A stretch of DNA of 64,000 nt, taken from NCBI GenBank assembly GCA_022385755.1, contig MU278354.1, forward strand, positions 124,001-188,000, read 5' to 3'. Every line of letters begins with the position of its first letter. The stretch's first letter is position 1. The notes beneath the pieces were generated by a model. The model was not told the origin of the DNA and did no database searches. It saw nothing but the letters and a program-made list of their open reading frames with translations. A program made the position numbers and the translations under genes. Origin of the DNA: Trametopsis cervina. Lineage: Eukaryota; Basidiomycota; Agaricomycetes; Polyporales; Irpicaceae. This document shows positions 23,221-36,580 of the stretch, one piece after another.

Positions 23221-25480
23221 TCAACTGCTGGGACCGGCCTCGGGAGCTGCGGGAGGGTCTACAGTCATCCCGTTCGACTCACTTGCACTCTTGGGTTTTG
23301 CCTTCACAGCCTGCGCGAGCGGCCCATCGTCATCGTCCACGTCCATCTCCGACGTCGAGCCCGATGCGCCCGCGGCAGCGGGTGCACTGCCAGAAGCGAC
23401 ACTGGGAGGCAAGGCCATCGTGGGTCCGATGCCGTGTGTCGACCCGGTCTGCATGATCCCCGTCGCGGTACCGAAACGCCGCGAGACGTCGGGCTCGCGG
23501 TGGCTCTTGTGGTCGCGGCGGTTGTCTTCGCCTTCGTCGTCCGAGTCTGAGAGCTCGCCATCTGCTTGTCTGCGGGAATCGAGGAGGCGTCGTGGTCTCC
23601 GCGAGTCTGGAGGGATAAGGTCTTCATCGTCATTCGGGTCATCCATTTGTGCATCCATTGGGCCACGAGGGATGTCTGTAAAGAGTGTGTTCAGATACGT
23701 ACTCGATATTGGGGTCAAAAATAGCCAAGTACCTGTCATTTGGACACTGGGAGGTCCGCCGACTTCGCGCAGATGCTCCATAACGATACCTTTGACGCGG
23801 TCAAGGTACCCTCTGGTGTTCATATCCTCCATATTCGATGACTTCACGTCCAGCTGATAGTCCGGGCCGAAGTACTCGTAGTACTCATTGATCGGAATGT
23901 CTGTTGTGAAATATATCAGCTGTGTCACAGCCTCTGAAGTTGAATGCTTACCAGCTCCAAGCTCTACACCCGCTGCAAGACCAGTCTCATATGCCCAAGC
24001 ACGACTGACATTGCGCATGGTGTATCCTCCTCCTCCGAGCATCAGTAGGGGCTTTCCGAAAGACTTCACGAACTTCACGCAGTTCGCATGGCCTATGGTA
24101 TCGTGAGTGAGAGAAGCGGGAAAGACTGTACAGTGTTCGCACCCCTCATGGATACATTGAAGCATCCAAGCTTGTCACCCGAAAGTGAATCAGTACCACA
24201 CTGAAGTACTATCGCGCCTGGGTCGTATGTCTCCATGACTTGTTGTATGACCTGCATGACGCGCGTCAGGAACGGATTATCCAGTTACTTTTGTGTAAAA
24301 CACGCACCGGTTCAAACACGCTCTTGTAGTTTTCATCTGAGATGCCATCACGGAGCGGGAAATTGAGAGAGTAGTTCTTTCCTTTGCCAATACCAATGTC
24401 CTATTTCACAGTGCACCCGTCATTATAGCGCCCAACGCAGATAGTCGTTTCCTGTTTGAAGACTACGTACCCGTAGTTCTCCTGTCCCAGGGAAGTATTC
24501 GCCGTATTTGTGGAAACTGACGGTCATGACTCGATCGGTGGTATAGAACGCTTCTTCGACACCGTCCCCGTGGTGGACGTCAATGTCGATGTACAACACA
24601 CGGGTGTGATATCTGAACAGGTTGTTGAGGGATTCGCTGTATGTTAGAACTGAGAAGGGACTCACCGAAGCAATTCCAAGATTCCGAGAACGATGTCTAC
24701 ACGAGCTCAATCTGAGGGAAAACACGCGATTTAAAACAGACATACCATTTACGTAGCAGAAGCCACTGGCTTCACTCTTCTTGGCGTGATGCAAACCGCC
24801 AGCCCAGTTAATGGCGATATCACACTTATCTCGGCTGAGCCGTGCTGCGCCCTCTGATAATGCAACTATGTTTTAATATCTAACTTGAAAGCAGCGAGGA
24901 AAGGGACACTGACCCATTGAACCGCCCGCGGATATCGAGCAATACTCGAAGAGACCGTCGAACACGGGGCAATCATCACCGACATTGTCTGCAACCAAAA
25001 CTCAATCAGGGCATCATTGGACTAGTACAAACTTACATTTATGCTGCTCCTTGATGAAGGAGTTCATATTGAGTGGCGTAATGCGGTTCAGGAAGTCGAC
25101 GTAGTCGTCCGAGTGGAATTGGGTCATTTCGCGTTTGGTTGCCGGTTTGGCTCGCTAAACACAGTCAGTAACAGCACAGTCGAACAAGTTGAATACTCAC
25201 GAAAATCTCCATCTTCTTATAGAGGCCATAGTTCATCACTAATGAATGACACATCCGTATACGCGTCGGTTTCATTCTGAATTGCAATGAGATTTATTCC
25301 CTCGTGAAAAAATAGCCACGCACGGGTGTCCAGGTCCATAATGGAAGCCACTGACGTCTGAGTCGAAGAAGTAGCACTAGGGACGTAGTAGATAAGTGCG
25401 TATTAGACAAAACATACGAGAGGCCAACTCACAACACGCTTCTTCTCCTCTCCGTCGATAGGAAATATCTCTGGAGCCAT
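23221..25480 (-). CDS. RPD3: Class I histone deacetylase, Rpd3 type
   Basis: A Zn-dependent deacetylase of histone lysines, the catalytic subunit of Rpd3 corepressor complexes. The N-terminus reads [24 protein letters not shown], then [20 protein letters not shown] and [16 protein letters not shown]. The catalytic His pair lies in [19 protein letters not shown], the zinc site in [17 protein letters not shown], and the active-site Tyr in [15 protein letters not shown]. The end of the domain has [20 protein letters not shown] sequence and [17 protein letters not shown]. The C-terminal ~150 residues are acidic and disordered ([18 protein letters not shown]) and end AGPSS. The core is cut by at least nine introns. 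The [10 protein letters not shown] and GSMEGAARL blocks point to Rpd3 rather than Hos2. Confidence 0.95.
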
Positions 25481-25868
25481 GATTCAGAGTGTCCCAAGCA
25501 GCAAATAAATGCGCCTTGGGGAGTAACGGGCGAGACGAATTTCGTAGCCCACGCTCGGACCACCTTTTACAGCAGGCGGGTGGTATTGGCTGAGTGGTTG
25601 GCGGCACGTGTGACCAACTACCGTTACGGGCTGATCGCGTGTGACGGTTATATAATCACCTTGTTTGCCAACAGCCTCTGAATTCAACAAAAGACGTCAC
25701 TGATACTTCAGGCCGCGATAGCTGCTATATCATTAGGTTGGTATACACAGTTCCGGCCGGGGAGTAGTATATAATGTGAGAGAACGAAAGGGAGAAACTA
25801 TGACATGAACGAATTATAGGAAGCACAGCACAACGATAGCGGGAATAACAGAAACTAGGCCTAAAATC
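25481..25868. other. Promoter region of RPD3 and 3' end of the DinB-like gene
   Basis: 388 bp with no gene seen. It includes an AT-rich stretch near 25700-25800. Confidence 0.5.
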
Positions 25869-26724
25869 TTATATCTTTGCCTTCCCCAAAGGAGCATCTG
25901 ATCCATGATGCACGAGTGTGCTTGGGGCAAACCCAAAGGCGTCTGGCAGGCGGATGCCCTGCAAGATGACTATTAGGACGAAGTATACACATAGTATGGG
26001 AGAATGCGGCTCACGAGTTCTCCGGCCTGCACACGGATCTATCAAGTAGGGTTGTTAGAACGTCTTGAAAACATGGTAACGGTGCCGAGAATTGCATACC
26101 ATGGACCAATGGTGCTCAGCATGCAAGCCAGCAAACCAGAGCTTTGATTAAGGGTCACGGTCACTCGAACACGCTCATAATGTTTTGCAGCACACTACTC
26201 ACCTCCCTTCCGAATGTTGAATGCAAAGTCTGCGGATATGGAGTTACCGCGTTGAGAACGAGCGGTTCGTCGAGCCTCAGTTTGGGCACTTCTCTTCGCA
26301 GGCGCGCTACACACGCTGCTATCTCTCCTCTGGCAGCTGCCAAACTGGTCTCCATAGGCGTGTTGCGTGATCGTACATCATAGTTGAGGATGTAAGGAGG
26401 AGAGGAAGATGCCATCGCATCCAAGAGGAGCACATAGTGGTCGCGAGCATGTCTAAGATGCTTTCCTGAAGCACGCATTTAGCACAACGGTGTGTGTATG
26501 GATGTGATGCTCGTACCTATTGTAGAACCAGCGATGTATTTCGACTGTATGGTAAGTTGTTCGTCGTGGCTGAGAAAGTTGTCTAGCAAATCTAGTGCCT
26601 GCTCCAAGACCACTGTCGCCACCTCAAGCAACCTGTTGCGCTGCACCACTTCGTCAGGAGTGACTGTGTTCGTGTGTGGCATTGCGTTGGTGCCCACAGA
26701 AGGTGTTGACGGTGTGACGGACAT
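25869..26724 (-). CDS. DinB-like four-helix-bundle protein
   Basis: Five exons give about 230 residues. The first begins MSVTPSTPSVGTNAMPHTNT and contains RLLEVATVVLEQALDLLDNFL. It joins across the intron at ~26508-26462 to give GSTIGKHLRHARDHYVLLLDA. Further exons give TLHSTFGREVSS, LWFAGLHAEHHWSM and IRVQAGELGIRLPDAFGFAPSTLVHH, ending GKAKI. The His residues in KHLRHARDH and HAEHHWSM match the metal-binding pattern of DinB-superfamily helical bundles. The substrate is unknown; bacterial relatives include thiol transferases, but no specific reaction can be assigned here. The gene is divergent from LSC2 across 622 bp. Confidence 0.65.
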
Positions 26725-27346
26725 TCAGCAGATGTGAAGATGGTCGTTATAAGTGAAGGGGACGGGATAACTTGAGGCAGGCAGACACTCCGAACAAGAT
26801 CGCCAGAGAAGAAGAGGGAAAACAGAGGGGCATGGTCCTCTTTAACGTCGGGCGCAGTGGGCCAATACGAATTAATGTTGGAGGTCATGGTACCGCGTCA
26901 AGAGTAGACAACGCCGCCCACAACATTACAGGAAACCCGAGTAAAGTTTGCGTAAATTAGCGTAAACGTAAATACATGAGGAGCCCGCATGCCATGCGAG
27001 TGATGTCGGTCTGCAAAATTTCCAGCTACGCATACGAAGGAGCAGCCGGAACTCAATGCGATGCGTCTGTCTACCAGAAGCGGGCCTTGTCCAGACTGAA
27101 TAAGGCTGGCCAGGTGAGAGACTGGAAGAAGGAGGCTTGTGGCCTGCAACCGTCGTCGTCCTTCTGGTTGAAGGAGTCGATATTTCGACTGGCAGCGCAG
27201 AATATGCATGCGCGCTTGTGGCTGATGACTAAGCAACCAAGTCCGGTTCACGGCGGTGCGGTGACAGCATACACTACCTCCTGCTTCGACAACAGACAAG
27301 TCCACCATCTCACTTTACATTCCTTCGCCCTAGTTTACGGCCCAGC
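26725..27346. other. Divergent promoter region, DinB-like gene / LSC2
   Basis: 622 bp between divergent starts. Minus- and plus-strand frames overlap between 26900 and 27360, but neither shows a domain; the plus frame is interrupted by the LSC2 leader. Confidence 0.45.
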
Positions 27347-29033
27347 ATGCTTGCGTCGTTGAGGAAAGCAGGCTCCGTTGCTCGCGTATGTCTTCGGTGC
27401 CTTTGCCGCGCCTTTTTCAGTGCTGAAATCTCGGCCGATTTAGGTGGTCTCTGCCGGTCAGAAACGCTTCTTGTCTATACATGAATATCAATCTGTACAG
27501 CTCCTAAACTCGGTGAGTATTTAGCACATACTCAGCTGTAATCTTTCCTCTTACATATCTTATTCTAGTATGGGGTACCTACGCCCAAGGGCATCTCTGC
27601 TAAGACTGTGGATGAGGCATACCAAGCCGCGAAGGATCTGAGTTAGTCCTTCGCTCTGTTCTTCACTGCGACTCCTTACGCTCCGTATCAGGCGCGTCTG
27701 GCAGTGTTCTCAAGGCACAGGTTCTTGCTGGTGGTCGTGGAAAGGGCAAGTTCGACAATGGTTTCCAGGGCGGTGTGCATCTCGTCGATAGGTACGCATG
27801 CTATCCCACTGTATCTCGCATCCTGATTGACGCAACGTTTTATTTAGCCCCGAACATGCCAAAGAGCTCGCAAGCAAGATGCTGAACGCGAAACTCATTA
27901 CCAAACAGACTGGGGCTGGTGGTCGTATTTGCAACACAGTCAGTGCTATCATCTCACTGTGATGACCATAACCCCTCAAGATTGTACCAGGTCATGCTCG
28001 CTGAGCGTCGCGATGCTGCCCACGAATACTACATCGCTATCCTGAACGATCGAGGTGTTGGTGGACCGGTGCTCGTCGCGTCCGCGCAGGGTGGTATGAA
28101 CATCGAGGAGGTCGCCGCTAAGGACCCCAGTGCTATCATCACCACACCCATCAACTTCGAGAAAGGGTTGAGCAAGGAGGAGGCTCTCGCAGTTGCCAAG
28201 AAGCTTGGTTTCAAGACCGAGGGCGCAGAGTCAGAAGCTGCCGATATCTTCATCAACCTCTACAAGATCTTCAAGGACAAGGATGCCACACAGATCGAGA
28301 TCAACCCCTTGGGCGAGACCGCTGACGGCCATGTTCTATGGTACGTGTCATTATATTGACCACTGTCACAAACAACTCACCCGTAATATCCAGCATGGAC
28401 GCCAAGTTCGGTTTCGACGATAACGCCGAATTCCGTCAAAAGGACGTCTTTGAACTCCGTGACGTCTCACAAGAGGAGCCTTCCGAGGTTGAAGCCCAGA
28501 AGGCCAACCTCAACTTCATCAAGCTCGACGGAAGCATCGGCTGCTTGGTCAACGGAGCAGGGTTGGCCATGGCTACCATGGACGTGCTCTCCCTCCACGG
28601 AGGCAACCCGGCTAACTTCCTCGATGTCGGAGGGTGAGTTCATAATAATACAGCTTGTGTGGCGCATTCTAATGTCTCCGGTGTTTAGAGGTGCTACACC
28701 CGAGACTGTCAAGAAGGCCTTTGAGATCTTGACCGCTGACCCCAAAGTCAAGAGCATCTTCATCAACATCTTTGGTGGTATCATGCGCTGCGACTACATC
28801 GCCGAGGGTGTCATCAAGGCTGCCGATGAGCTGAAGCTCAACATTCCCCTTGTTGTGCGACTGAAGGGCACAAAGGAGGCCGAAGCGAAAGCGTACGTAT
28901 ATCACTCCCCTGCCCTCTATGCCGGTTTTATTCACGTTCGTTTAGTATGATCAAGGAGTCCGGTCTCAAGATCATCGCCCACGACGGTCTCGACGAAGCC
29001 GCGGAGCAAGCAGTGCAATTGGCTAACGCATAA
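27347..29033 (+). CDS. LSC2: Succinate-CoA ligase beta subunit, mitochondrial
   Basis: The beta subunit of succinyl-CoA synthetase in the TCA cycle, where it carries out substrate-level phosphorylation. The mature start is [19 protein letters not shown], preceded by a short basic presequence ([15 protein letters not shown]). The ATP-grasp core has [20 protein letters not shown], then GGVHLVD and [21 protein letters not shown]. The Mg/nucleotide-binding end reads [21 protein letters not shown]. The ligase part has [34 protein letters not shown] and [15 protein letters not shown]. It ends [11 protein letters not shown]. About eight short introns occur. The mitochondrial location is inferred from the presequence and the enzyme's role. 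Confidence 0.95.
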
Positions 29034-29355
29034 GTGACAGGTTAGATGTACTGCTTCTTGAGATTTGCTGTCGTGGCTAGAGCGATTAGATGCATATTCA
29101 GCTAATTTTATTCGCAATATACCTCTATCTAAGCCTCGGACGCTCCTGCTTGAGCCTCGAGCTTCGCCGCCATTGTTAAAAGGTGCAGTTGAGTGGTATT
29201 GTAAAATATTAATGGCCGTCTACCCGATGTCAATATATGAGCGGCGGGCTAGTACACTTTTGCAGGGGTATACGTGCGACAAGAAATGAGGTCAATGAGA
29301 ACATAGCAGGGAGCACAGCAGTATGTACAGATGGCGAAGACACTGTCGGGAACAA
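29034..29355. other. Convergent spacer between LSC2 and the disordered-protein gene
   Basis: 322 bp, AT-richer than average. It holds both 3' ends; no gene seen. Confidence 0.5.
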
Positions 29356-32300
29356 TTACCACGTCGGTCGGACAAACATGTTAGGCGGCTGGACACTAGG
29401 GTACGCAGGAGACTGAGGTGGTACATAGGAGGCTGACGACTGCATCGTCCCTGACATATGGTGATCATACATCCCGCGAGGAGGTGGAGGCCCTCTCGGT
29501 TGCGCCGAACCAGGGTAACTCTGGTTGGGTGCAGACATCGCTGGCATAGCATGCATCATGACAGGACTCGTGGCGTACATAGGATGTTGGCCGAGCTGAC
29601 TCTGCGTACCCGAAGGTGATAACATCCGGCCTTGAACACCAGGAGAGGAGGGCATAGCATGACCTTGCATGTTTGGAGGATGAGGGTACATCTGCCCTGC
29701 AGACGGGTAAGGCATAAGCTGGGCACCGTATGGAGACGCCATCGGACGCATCATCCCAGGATGACCATTGGGTACAGGCACCCACATCGGGGGCGGAGGC
29801 GGGTAGTGTCCACTTGCCATCATAGGTTGAGGAATGGGGCTGGGAGTCATAGCTTGAGGATATACCAACGTAGGGCTTGGTGAACTCATCATTGGAGATG
29901 GATACCCTGCGTACGACATACGCATTCCTCCCGGTAGAGACGGCGGCAGCTGCGATGGGCGCTGAGAAGATGACGGAGTGGAGTGCAAAGGCTGCGATAC
30001 TGGTGGCAGCGGCTGTGATCCTAGAGACGCAGAATGAGGAGTACCGGATGACTCTGGCACCTGTTGAAAGGTTCTTGTGATATCATGCATGATAGACATC
30101 CGAGACGCTTGTGCAGCGGTCTGAGGCGGCGGTGTTGGAAGGTCCTCCATCTTTGCGCCTTGAATGGTGAGCGGCGCGTTCAGGTCATCCGTGAAACCTT
30201 GCAGGGAGTTAACTGCAGGACCTTCAGGTTTGTTGGACGTGTTAGACCATACAGCTTTGAGAAGCTCAGGGTCGGGCGGTCGGGACGGGCTGTCCTTCAA
30301 TGCTTCTCGCTGCGCTGCCCATGTCAGACTCGGCAAGTTCCCCGAATGTGTCGGGGGAGTGATAGGTGCTTGGATCTACGGAATGAGATCAGCGCTGAGA
30401 CGACACTATCCTACTCATAGAGCTCACCACGGGATTTCCCTTGCGGAATTCTACGATGGGATCCTTAGAAGATGACAACGATTCTGTACGCAAAGGTACT
30501 TCACTCAAGCCCCCCTTAACTGGTGCTACATTCGGCGCTGGGAACGACGGTGCCGATATCCCACGAGCATTCGACCCTTGTGACGGGACCTCAGAGGGCT
30601 TAACAGAGCTATCTTCCAATTCACTATTGACGATGAATTTAACGGCTGGAGAAGCTTCCCGTCCAGGTGCCTCAATTGGCGAGTCGCGATAGAATGAGAC
30701 CGCAGGCCCGTCTGCAACTTTCGGCTGCGATTTTGTCTTCCCCACTGGAGCAGCGATAGTCGCAGACTCTGTAACATTTCGAGGCTGCCCAAGATGTGCA
30801 TTCAGAACACTAGGCATCTCAGGTGGAGGCGAACGGCTAACTGTGTCCAAACCCTCTCCCTGGGGTGCCGTCTGGTCATCTTGTTGGTTCCTAAGGTGCG
30901 ATGGAGGGGGTTTCCGCCAACTGTGAGATCCATCTGCTTCTCGATTCCGACCAAAAGCACCTGTTGTTGGATTCCGAACTCCGATTGGTTTTGGTGGTAG
31001 CTTAACCACCAGCTGAGATGAATGCGAGTCCGTACTGTGAGTCGGGAGTTTCACGTCGATTTTCGGCTGCCCTCTGATGGGTGAAGGCTTTGAGAAAAGG
31101 AAATCATCCAAACTCGAACCAAGCCCGCGCCGCCTCATGTTGTCACTTGGAGGTACCAGCGACGACACATCCAACCGCGTGTGCGAGTATGTGTTAATGG
31201 AGCGAAGCCGCTTAGGGGCGACGGGCTCCTTTCCTTGCGATGTCCGCGGCAGTTTAGTCAGGAACTGGTTCCAAGCGGGTTTCGGCGACCTCGGAGGCTC
31301 ATGGCTTGTAACATCAAAGACTTCTCTGGCAAGATACTCATCGTGTTCAACGTGATGGCGGGGAGGTCGGTGACTCACATCGCCTGGCGCGGGAGTTGCA
31401 CGTAGGGCAGGCGGGAGCCACTTTTGCTTCGGTTCTGGCTTGTGCATACCAGCAAGAGCGCCTTTGATCCGCGCCATAGTATCATTGAGCGCAGCCATGG
31501 GTGCCTCGCGATACGGTGTTTGAGGCGACTTCAGAGGTTGACCATAGTCACCATGGCCATGATCTGCATGCGAGCGGCTAGCCTCATTCGATGACTCCGA
31601 CGGTTTGGTAGGAGAACTCGTAGACGGGACTGAAGCAGGTGCGGTGGTAATTCGGAGGGAAGAGGGCACACGAGTTTCACGCTCAGAGGGCTGATCTTCC
31701 GCAACAGGCGTTTGGACATAATGAACCTGAGGCGGTTGTTCATGGGAGGCCGATGGTCTACGCCTCCAGTGGCTAGGCGTGTTGTCTACTTGCTGATGTA
31801 CGTGCAAATCTTCTTGATCATGGAAGAAATCGGTGGCCACAGGTCTTGGGAGCCTATGAGGAGTCCCGTTCGTGGTTGCAGATATCGACGCTGGTTCAAC
31901 GGAACTCGTGTTATCCACATGTGCGCCGATGAGCTTACCGTGCTCCGAGAAATCCACCACCTCCAGATTCTCGCCCGCGACCAGGGACAGATGGTCGACA
32001 TGTACTGGCATCGTCGGCGGGGGAGGAGCTGGCGGCGGCGGTTGCACGAACTTAGGCTGGAACTCTGCGGCTGGCGTTGGAGGCGCCGCTTTACTTCTCC
32101 ACGAATCCGCACCTGCTGCATGAGATACGCCGTCAGCTGACGGCTGTCGTATTGGCCGCGGTGCTCCTCGGACAGATGGCGCCCGAGCATTACTTGGTTT
32201 GGACGTCGTTGATTGCGAGAGTGGTGTTGACGACTCCTCGGGAACTACTGCGAGAGATGTGTCTGGCGGATGCGTAACTGAACGCACTGCACTCTCAATA

Positions 32301-34576
32301 ATGGAAACAACCTGACCAGAAGAGGTCAGCAACCAACATAGGAGATGATGAACTTGACCAACCTGACTCTCGACTGATTCAGAGTTCTCGGTCGCAGCCT
32401 TCTCTTGAGACATCTTGAGCTTCGCCTCAATCTCCGCAGCCTTTTTCCGGGCACGCTCCCTTTCTTTCTCTCGCTCCTCCTCCTCTTGCTGTCGCCGGAG
32501 CCTGGCACGCTCAGCGGCACTCTGCATAGCAGCTTTGCGAACTTCATCAATGTCAACTACTGGGGTGGGAGCCGCCGGGGGCTCGCCAAGAGCAGGAGAC
32601 AAAGGTGTTTGTGAGGGTGCAGGGGATTGGGGAGGATGTTGTGCGCTGACAGACGAAGCCGTCGATAGCCGTCTTGGTCGTTCAGATGTGGAAGGCGTTC
32701 GCCACATATGAGGGGGAGCATGGGCGCCTGACAAATGAGGTGGTAACTGACGACCTTCTCTTGAAGGCTCCAAAGGTGAAAGGTGTGGCGCACTAGCATT
32801 GGATATTCTCCGAGAGCGATCTGGAGGGCCTCCATTTCGTTCTGGATAATCTCTCGGACGACTCTGGTCGTATCCATTCGGTCCCGCCCTTGCCATGTTA
32901 TGGGAAGGTCCTGCGAAGTCTCGCCTTGGGCCATCTCTGTCTCGAAACCTGGAAGTATCATTGAAACCACTGCGATCGCCATTGCCTCGCCCTCGCGGAG
33001 GACGGTCATCCATCAGCTGATCTCGGTTGGAATGCCCTTGTTTCTGGAGCAGCTGGACAGGACCCTCACGACCATTTCTGATTTCTGTCGGTGATGCGGC
33101 TATATCTGAACGACTGCCTCTGCGTGGGAAGTACGAATCGCGCGGGGGCCCACTGAACCTACTTGATGAATAGGGTTCCAGTCGATTTGATCGCTCATTG
33201 AAGAGTACCCGAGAAGAGTCCTGAGGAGAGTGCAATGATTGGTTTGAGGTTGAAGGAGAGAGTGCCGGTTGCTGCCCCGAGTCAGCGGGCTGTTTCGTTG
33301 GACGCGAAGGGGGCCAGCTCCTGTCAAAGTCGTCGGCGAACCGCTCTTCTTTACTCACTGGTGCACCATGATGGTCTTCTGGTTTTCCGGATGACTCGCC
33401 GGCTTCCGAGGGAGGTTGTGAAACCAAGACATTCGATGTCTCCTGTGTTGATTGGACTGTATACTGCCTACCATCCTCAAATTGAATGACATCATCAAGG
33501 AAGTTGCTGTCGTCTTCCTCATCCTGTACATAAATACTCAGATGGCTAAGATACAAACTATAGGGGCGGTGTGGACATACCTCGTCCCAGTGATGCACAT
33601 TAGGTCCCAGATGAACTCCTCTAAAAGCATCCGCATCCGCAGCCATGGATTGCTTCTTCTCGGCAGCAGCCTGCGATACCGCGGGCTTCTCGGAGAGTTT
33701 TCCTACGCCATAATGAGTTTTGAGACTATTATCAGCGTTCTGTGTGTTGCCACTAACCCTGAGCAACTTCTGCTGCAGTAGGAAACTCATTCGCAGTTTC
33801 AGGTGTATTCTGAACGACAGATGCGGGTATCGTACTGCTCCAAGCTGGCTTCCCTGAACTAGCTTTACGCAATAGAGGAACAGCCTCAGCAGCTCCACGA
33901 GGTTGAGGTTGTATGACCTTGCCGGCCACAGGTAATTGGGGCGCGGCATGATTTGACGCAGGTGTGGAAACAACTTTCGGTGCGGGAGAAGGCACAGAAG
34001 GTGTTGCAGTAGTAGGCGAGCTGGTAGATGGAGGTCTTGACCATCCTGGCCCCGTTGTTGACGAGCGTTGGATTTCTGTCGTGAGCTTGGTCGTCACGAG
34101 CCGGGAATGTGACAGTGTGCTCTGCGTGGCTGGTTTCTCTAATGGTGATTTGCACGGGCTCAACTACGTCATGCTGAGCAGCGAGTGTAGGCAAACTTAC
34201 GTGTAGATAACCCGGGTTTATTTGTCGCAGATGGTGAGGATGGGTGGCCTATAGTTGAGGCAGCGGAAGTCTTCTCGAGAAACCGCTTGTTAATGTCGAT
34301 GTGGCTGAACTTCTTGGGGTGCGGCATGCTAAGGGTGGTACCAGAGGTCGATCCATTCAAAGGCATACCGCGAGCGGACGCTGACCCGGCGGATGAATCC
34401 TGTCTCGATGGAGAAACATCTTTAGACGAGCTTGCTGGCTTGTCTGCAGTCAACGCTGAATCTGCCTTTGTCGTTGATCCCTCCGACCCCTGTGTACCAC
34501 CCAAAACCACCTGCGTCCTGTTGGCCCCTTCCTCCTCGATTTTATCCGACGCCTCCGGATGTTCGTTGGTGGCCAT
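29356..34576 (-). CDS. Long disordered Ser/Pro-rich protein of unknown function (about 1,500 residues)
   Basis: Function not recognised, but three parts look conserved. The N-terminus has HPKKFSHIDINKRFLEKTSA. An exon near 33750-33530 gives PTAAEVAQGKLSEK, then MAADADAFRGVHLGPNVHHWDE joined to DEEDDSNFLDDVIQFEDGRQYT. The C-terminus has WAAQREALKDSP..LKAVW. The rest is low-complexity Ser/Pro/Arg, with one charged coiled coil (RARLRRQQEEEEREKERERA) around 32400 and a Met/Pro/Gly/Tyr-rich tail. The start is 34576. Joins are at ~34202/34149, 33752/33703, 33581/33523 and 30430/30375. A further in-frame 51 nt intron at 32362-32312 is likely because it would otherwise insert a hydrophobic patch into the coiled coil. 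A regulatory or RNA-linked scaffold is possible but unproven. Confidence 0.75.
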
Positions 34577-35229
34577 AGACGCGTCGTCCGACGCAGCGTG
34601 TGATGTAGAATTAGTCGTGAAGAGTCGTCTATAAGAAGTGATTCCAAAGCGAACGTTGCAAAACCCATGTGCGCAATATTCAATAAAAGTTAGAGAGGTA
34701 TAAACTCGCAGCTTAGACGGACATACCTCAAAGACTCAGTGTCGCCTGCGGTGGGACGGACAAGGAGGTGCTAATTCTTCACCAGCCAATAGGAGTGCTC
34801 TAGGCGTTACATTCGGCATAGTCCGCCCGGATCACCGTGCGGGGAGTCTTGCAGTACACCATTTCAGAAACGAAGTCAGGATGATATAGAGAGCAGTTCA
34901 TGTTGACCATGATACGCAGAGTGAGAGACAGTTGACCAGTCGTTGTAAGAACTTCCGTCTTGTGTCCTGCTGCCGACCGAGCATCAGCGTGGTTCGTGAT
35001 TACAGGCCACCGGCCTCCCGGAGCCGGCGGATCTTGCCGCATTTGGCTGCCAGTCGGGCGACTTGAGCGCGCCGGGCACACACTTCGCCACTGTCTCACT
35101 TCACATTCACGCGACAACAAAGTGACCTGAGCAGCCACGGCGTTATTCTTTGACGACCCTTATTCTGCTCTTGTAAGAAAACAAGTGCTTGGGGATACCA
35201 CCGCGGAAGAGACAAAGCGTCGATCGACC
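34577..35229. other. Divergent promoter region, disordered protein / RXT2-like
   Basis: 653 bp between divergent starts. A minus frame at 35138-34800 is open but has no domain. No regulatory motif could be assigned. Confidence 0.45.
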
Positions 35230-36331
35230 ATGTCCAGACCTTCTACAAGCCACCAACCACCTCCAATCTCCTACACCAATGGAGTCAAGCGGCCACATCC
35301 ACACCCGAACCAGCTGTTTGAAGACGCTAAATACGAGGACCCAAGGTGTGTCCTACTTTGATTGCCTAGCTCTCAGTAACTGAATGATGCCCGCTGTTAG
35401 TTACGTCGGTCTGCCATCCAATGACACCAATGGATGGTATTACCCATCGCATGGGTATAATACCGACGATGAAGAGAGCGACGTCCGTTTCAGCACAGCG
35501 GCCGGGAACTGGGGGAGGAAGTCACGGCGAGATGCACGGTGGGTCAGGCATGGGAAGATGGCTGCCTGGGGTCCAAGTATGGAGGAATGGGAGGTACGTG
35601 GCTTGCTAGTGAGTCTTTACGTTGACTTATTCACGACCTGCACAAAGATCGAAGAACGCGCACGAAAGCGTATCAAGCTACTCCTGCCGCCTGTACCGGA
35701 CCCCGACGCACCAGTTACTCTTCCTCACCTACGCTCGCCGACGCCTCCTCTGACTTCACCTTATCCCTCTCCAAATGTGCAGCATCTCTCATACACGTCT
35801 TTCGTTCTGGACAAATCTGTGACCCATGCATTCCGGTCTCAGATGCTAAATGAGCTACAGCAAGTCACGAATAATATTATCGAGGGCGAGGCCACGTTGC
35901 GACGAGCACTTGGTCGCTTATGGCAGGTGATGAGCGAGGAGCCAGACAAGAACACCACGAATGGCGTGGTACCAAAGCGAGAGGATGAGGACGGAGATGA
36001 AGACAGCGATAGAGAGCGACGACTCGCACGCGCCCCAGACTTGAAACCGACAACTCACAAAATATTCATAACGTCAATTACTATGCCACCTCCGCAAGGA
36101 TACGACCACCTCGCCCCGGATGCCCAAATGGAGACATTGGAGAAATCTCTGGCAGTGTTACGCGACTTTCAGGACGATGGACGTGAGTATGTAGAACGGT
36201 TGGAGGAAATACGGGAAGCCATTGGTGATGTCAAGAAACAGAAGGAGGCAGTTTGGGACATCGTACGAGAGAAAGCCATCCGAGAACTGCAGGATCACAT
36301 CACCCCTGCGGGGCATCCCCCACCACCATAG
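35230..36331 (+). CDS. RXT2-like protein (tentative Rpd3L subunit)
   Basis: Three exons: 35230 to about 35345, about 35400-35593, and 35648-36331, giving about 330 residues. It begins MSRPSTSHQPPPISYTNGVK. The conserved block reads TDDEESDVRFSTAAGNWGRK, then RRDARWVRHGKMAAWGPSMEEWE, EERARKRIKLLLP, and YTSFVLDKSVTHAFRSQMLNEL..IIEGEATLRRALGRLWQVM. It ends in a coiled coil (VKKQKEAVWDIVREKAIREL). This resembles RXT2 N-terminal-domain proteins (basic GN-x-x-K..ARxVRxGK core), but I assign it from pattern only. RXT2 works in the Rpd3L corepressor. The intron 35594-35647 is 54 nt, in frame and without a stop, so read-through would also be translated. Confidence 0.55.
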
Positions 36332-36580
36332 AGATTGTCTTATGAATCACATAGCCTCGGAGTTTGTACCAGTGATATGCTTGTATCAGCGTATTGTAGA
36401 CATTATAATGTATGCTTGGTCCTCGTGTTGTGGGGAGTCGGGGTTGTATCAGAGGTGTGCGCCACCGGTGAGCGCCGCTGCGGTGCTATGTATATTTGCT
36501 TCCGTGCGTCAACGCGACCTACTCTTGTTTAGCTTTCCTCTCTCATCTCTCTAATTCTTGGATCCTACAACATACTCGAC
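36332..36580. other. Spacer between the RXT2-like gene and BLM10
   Basis: 249 bp between tandem plus-strand genes. No gene seen; it should contain the BLM10 promoter. Confidence 0.5.
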
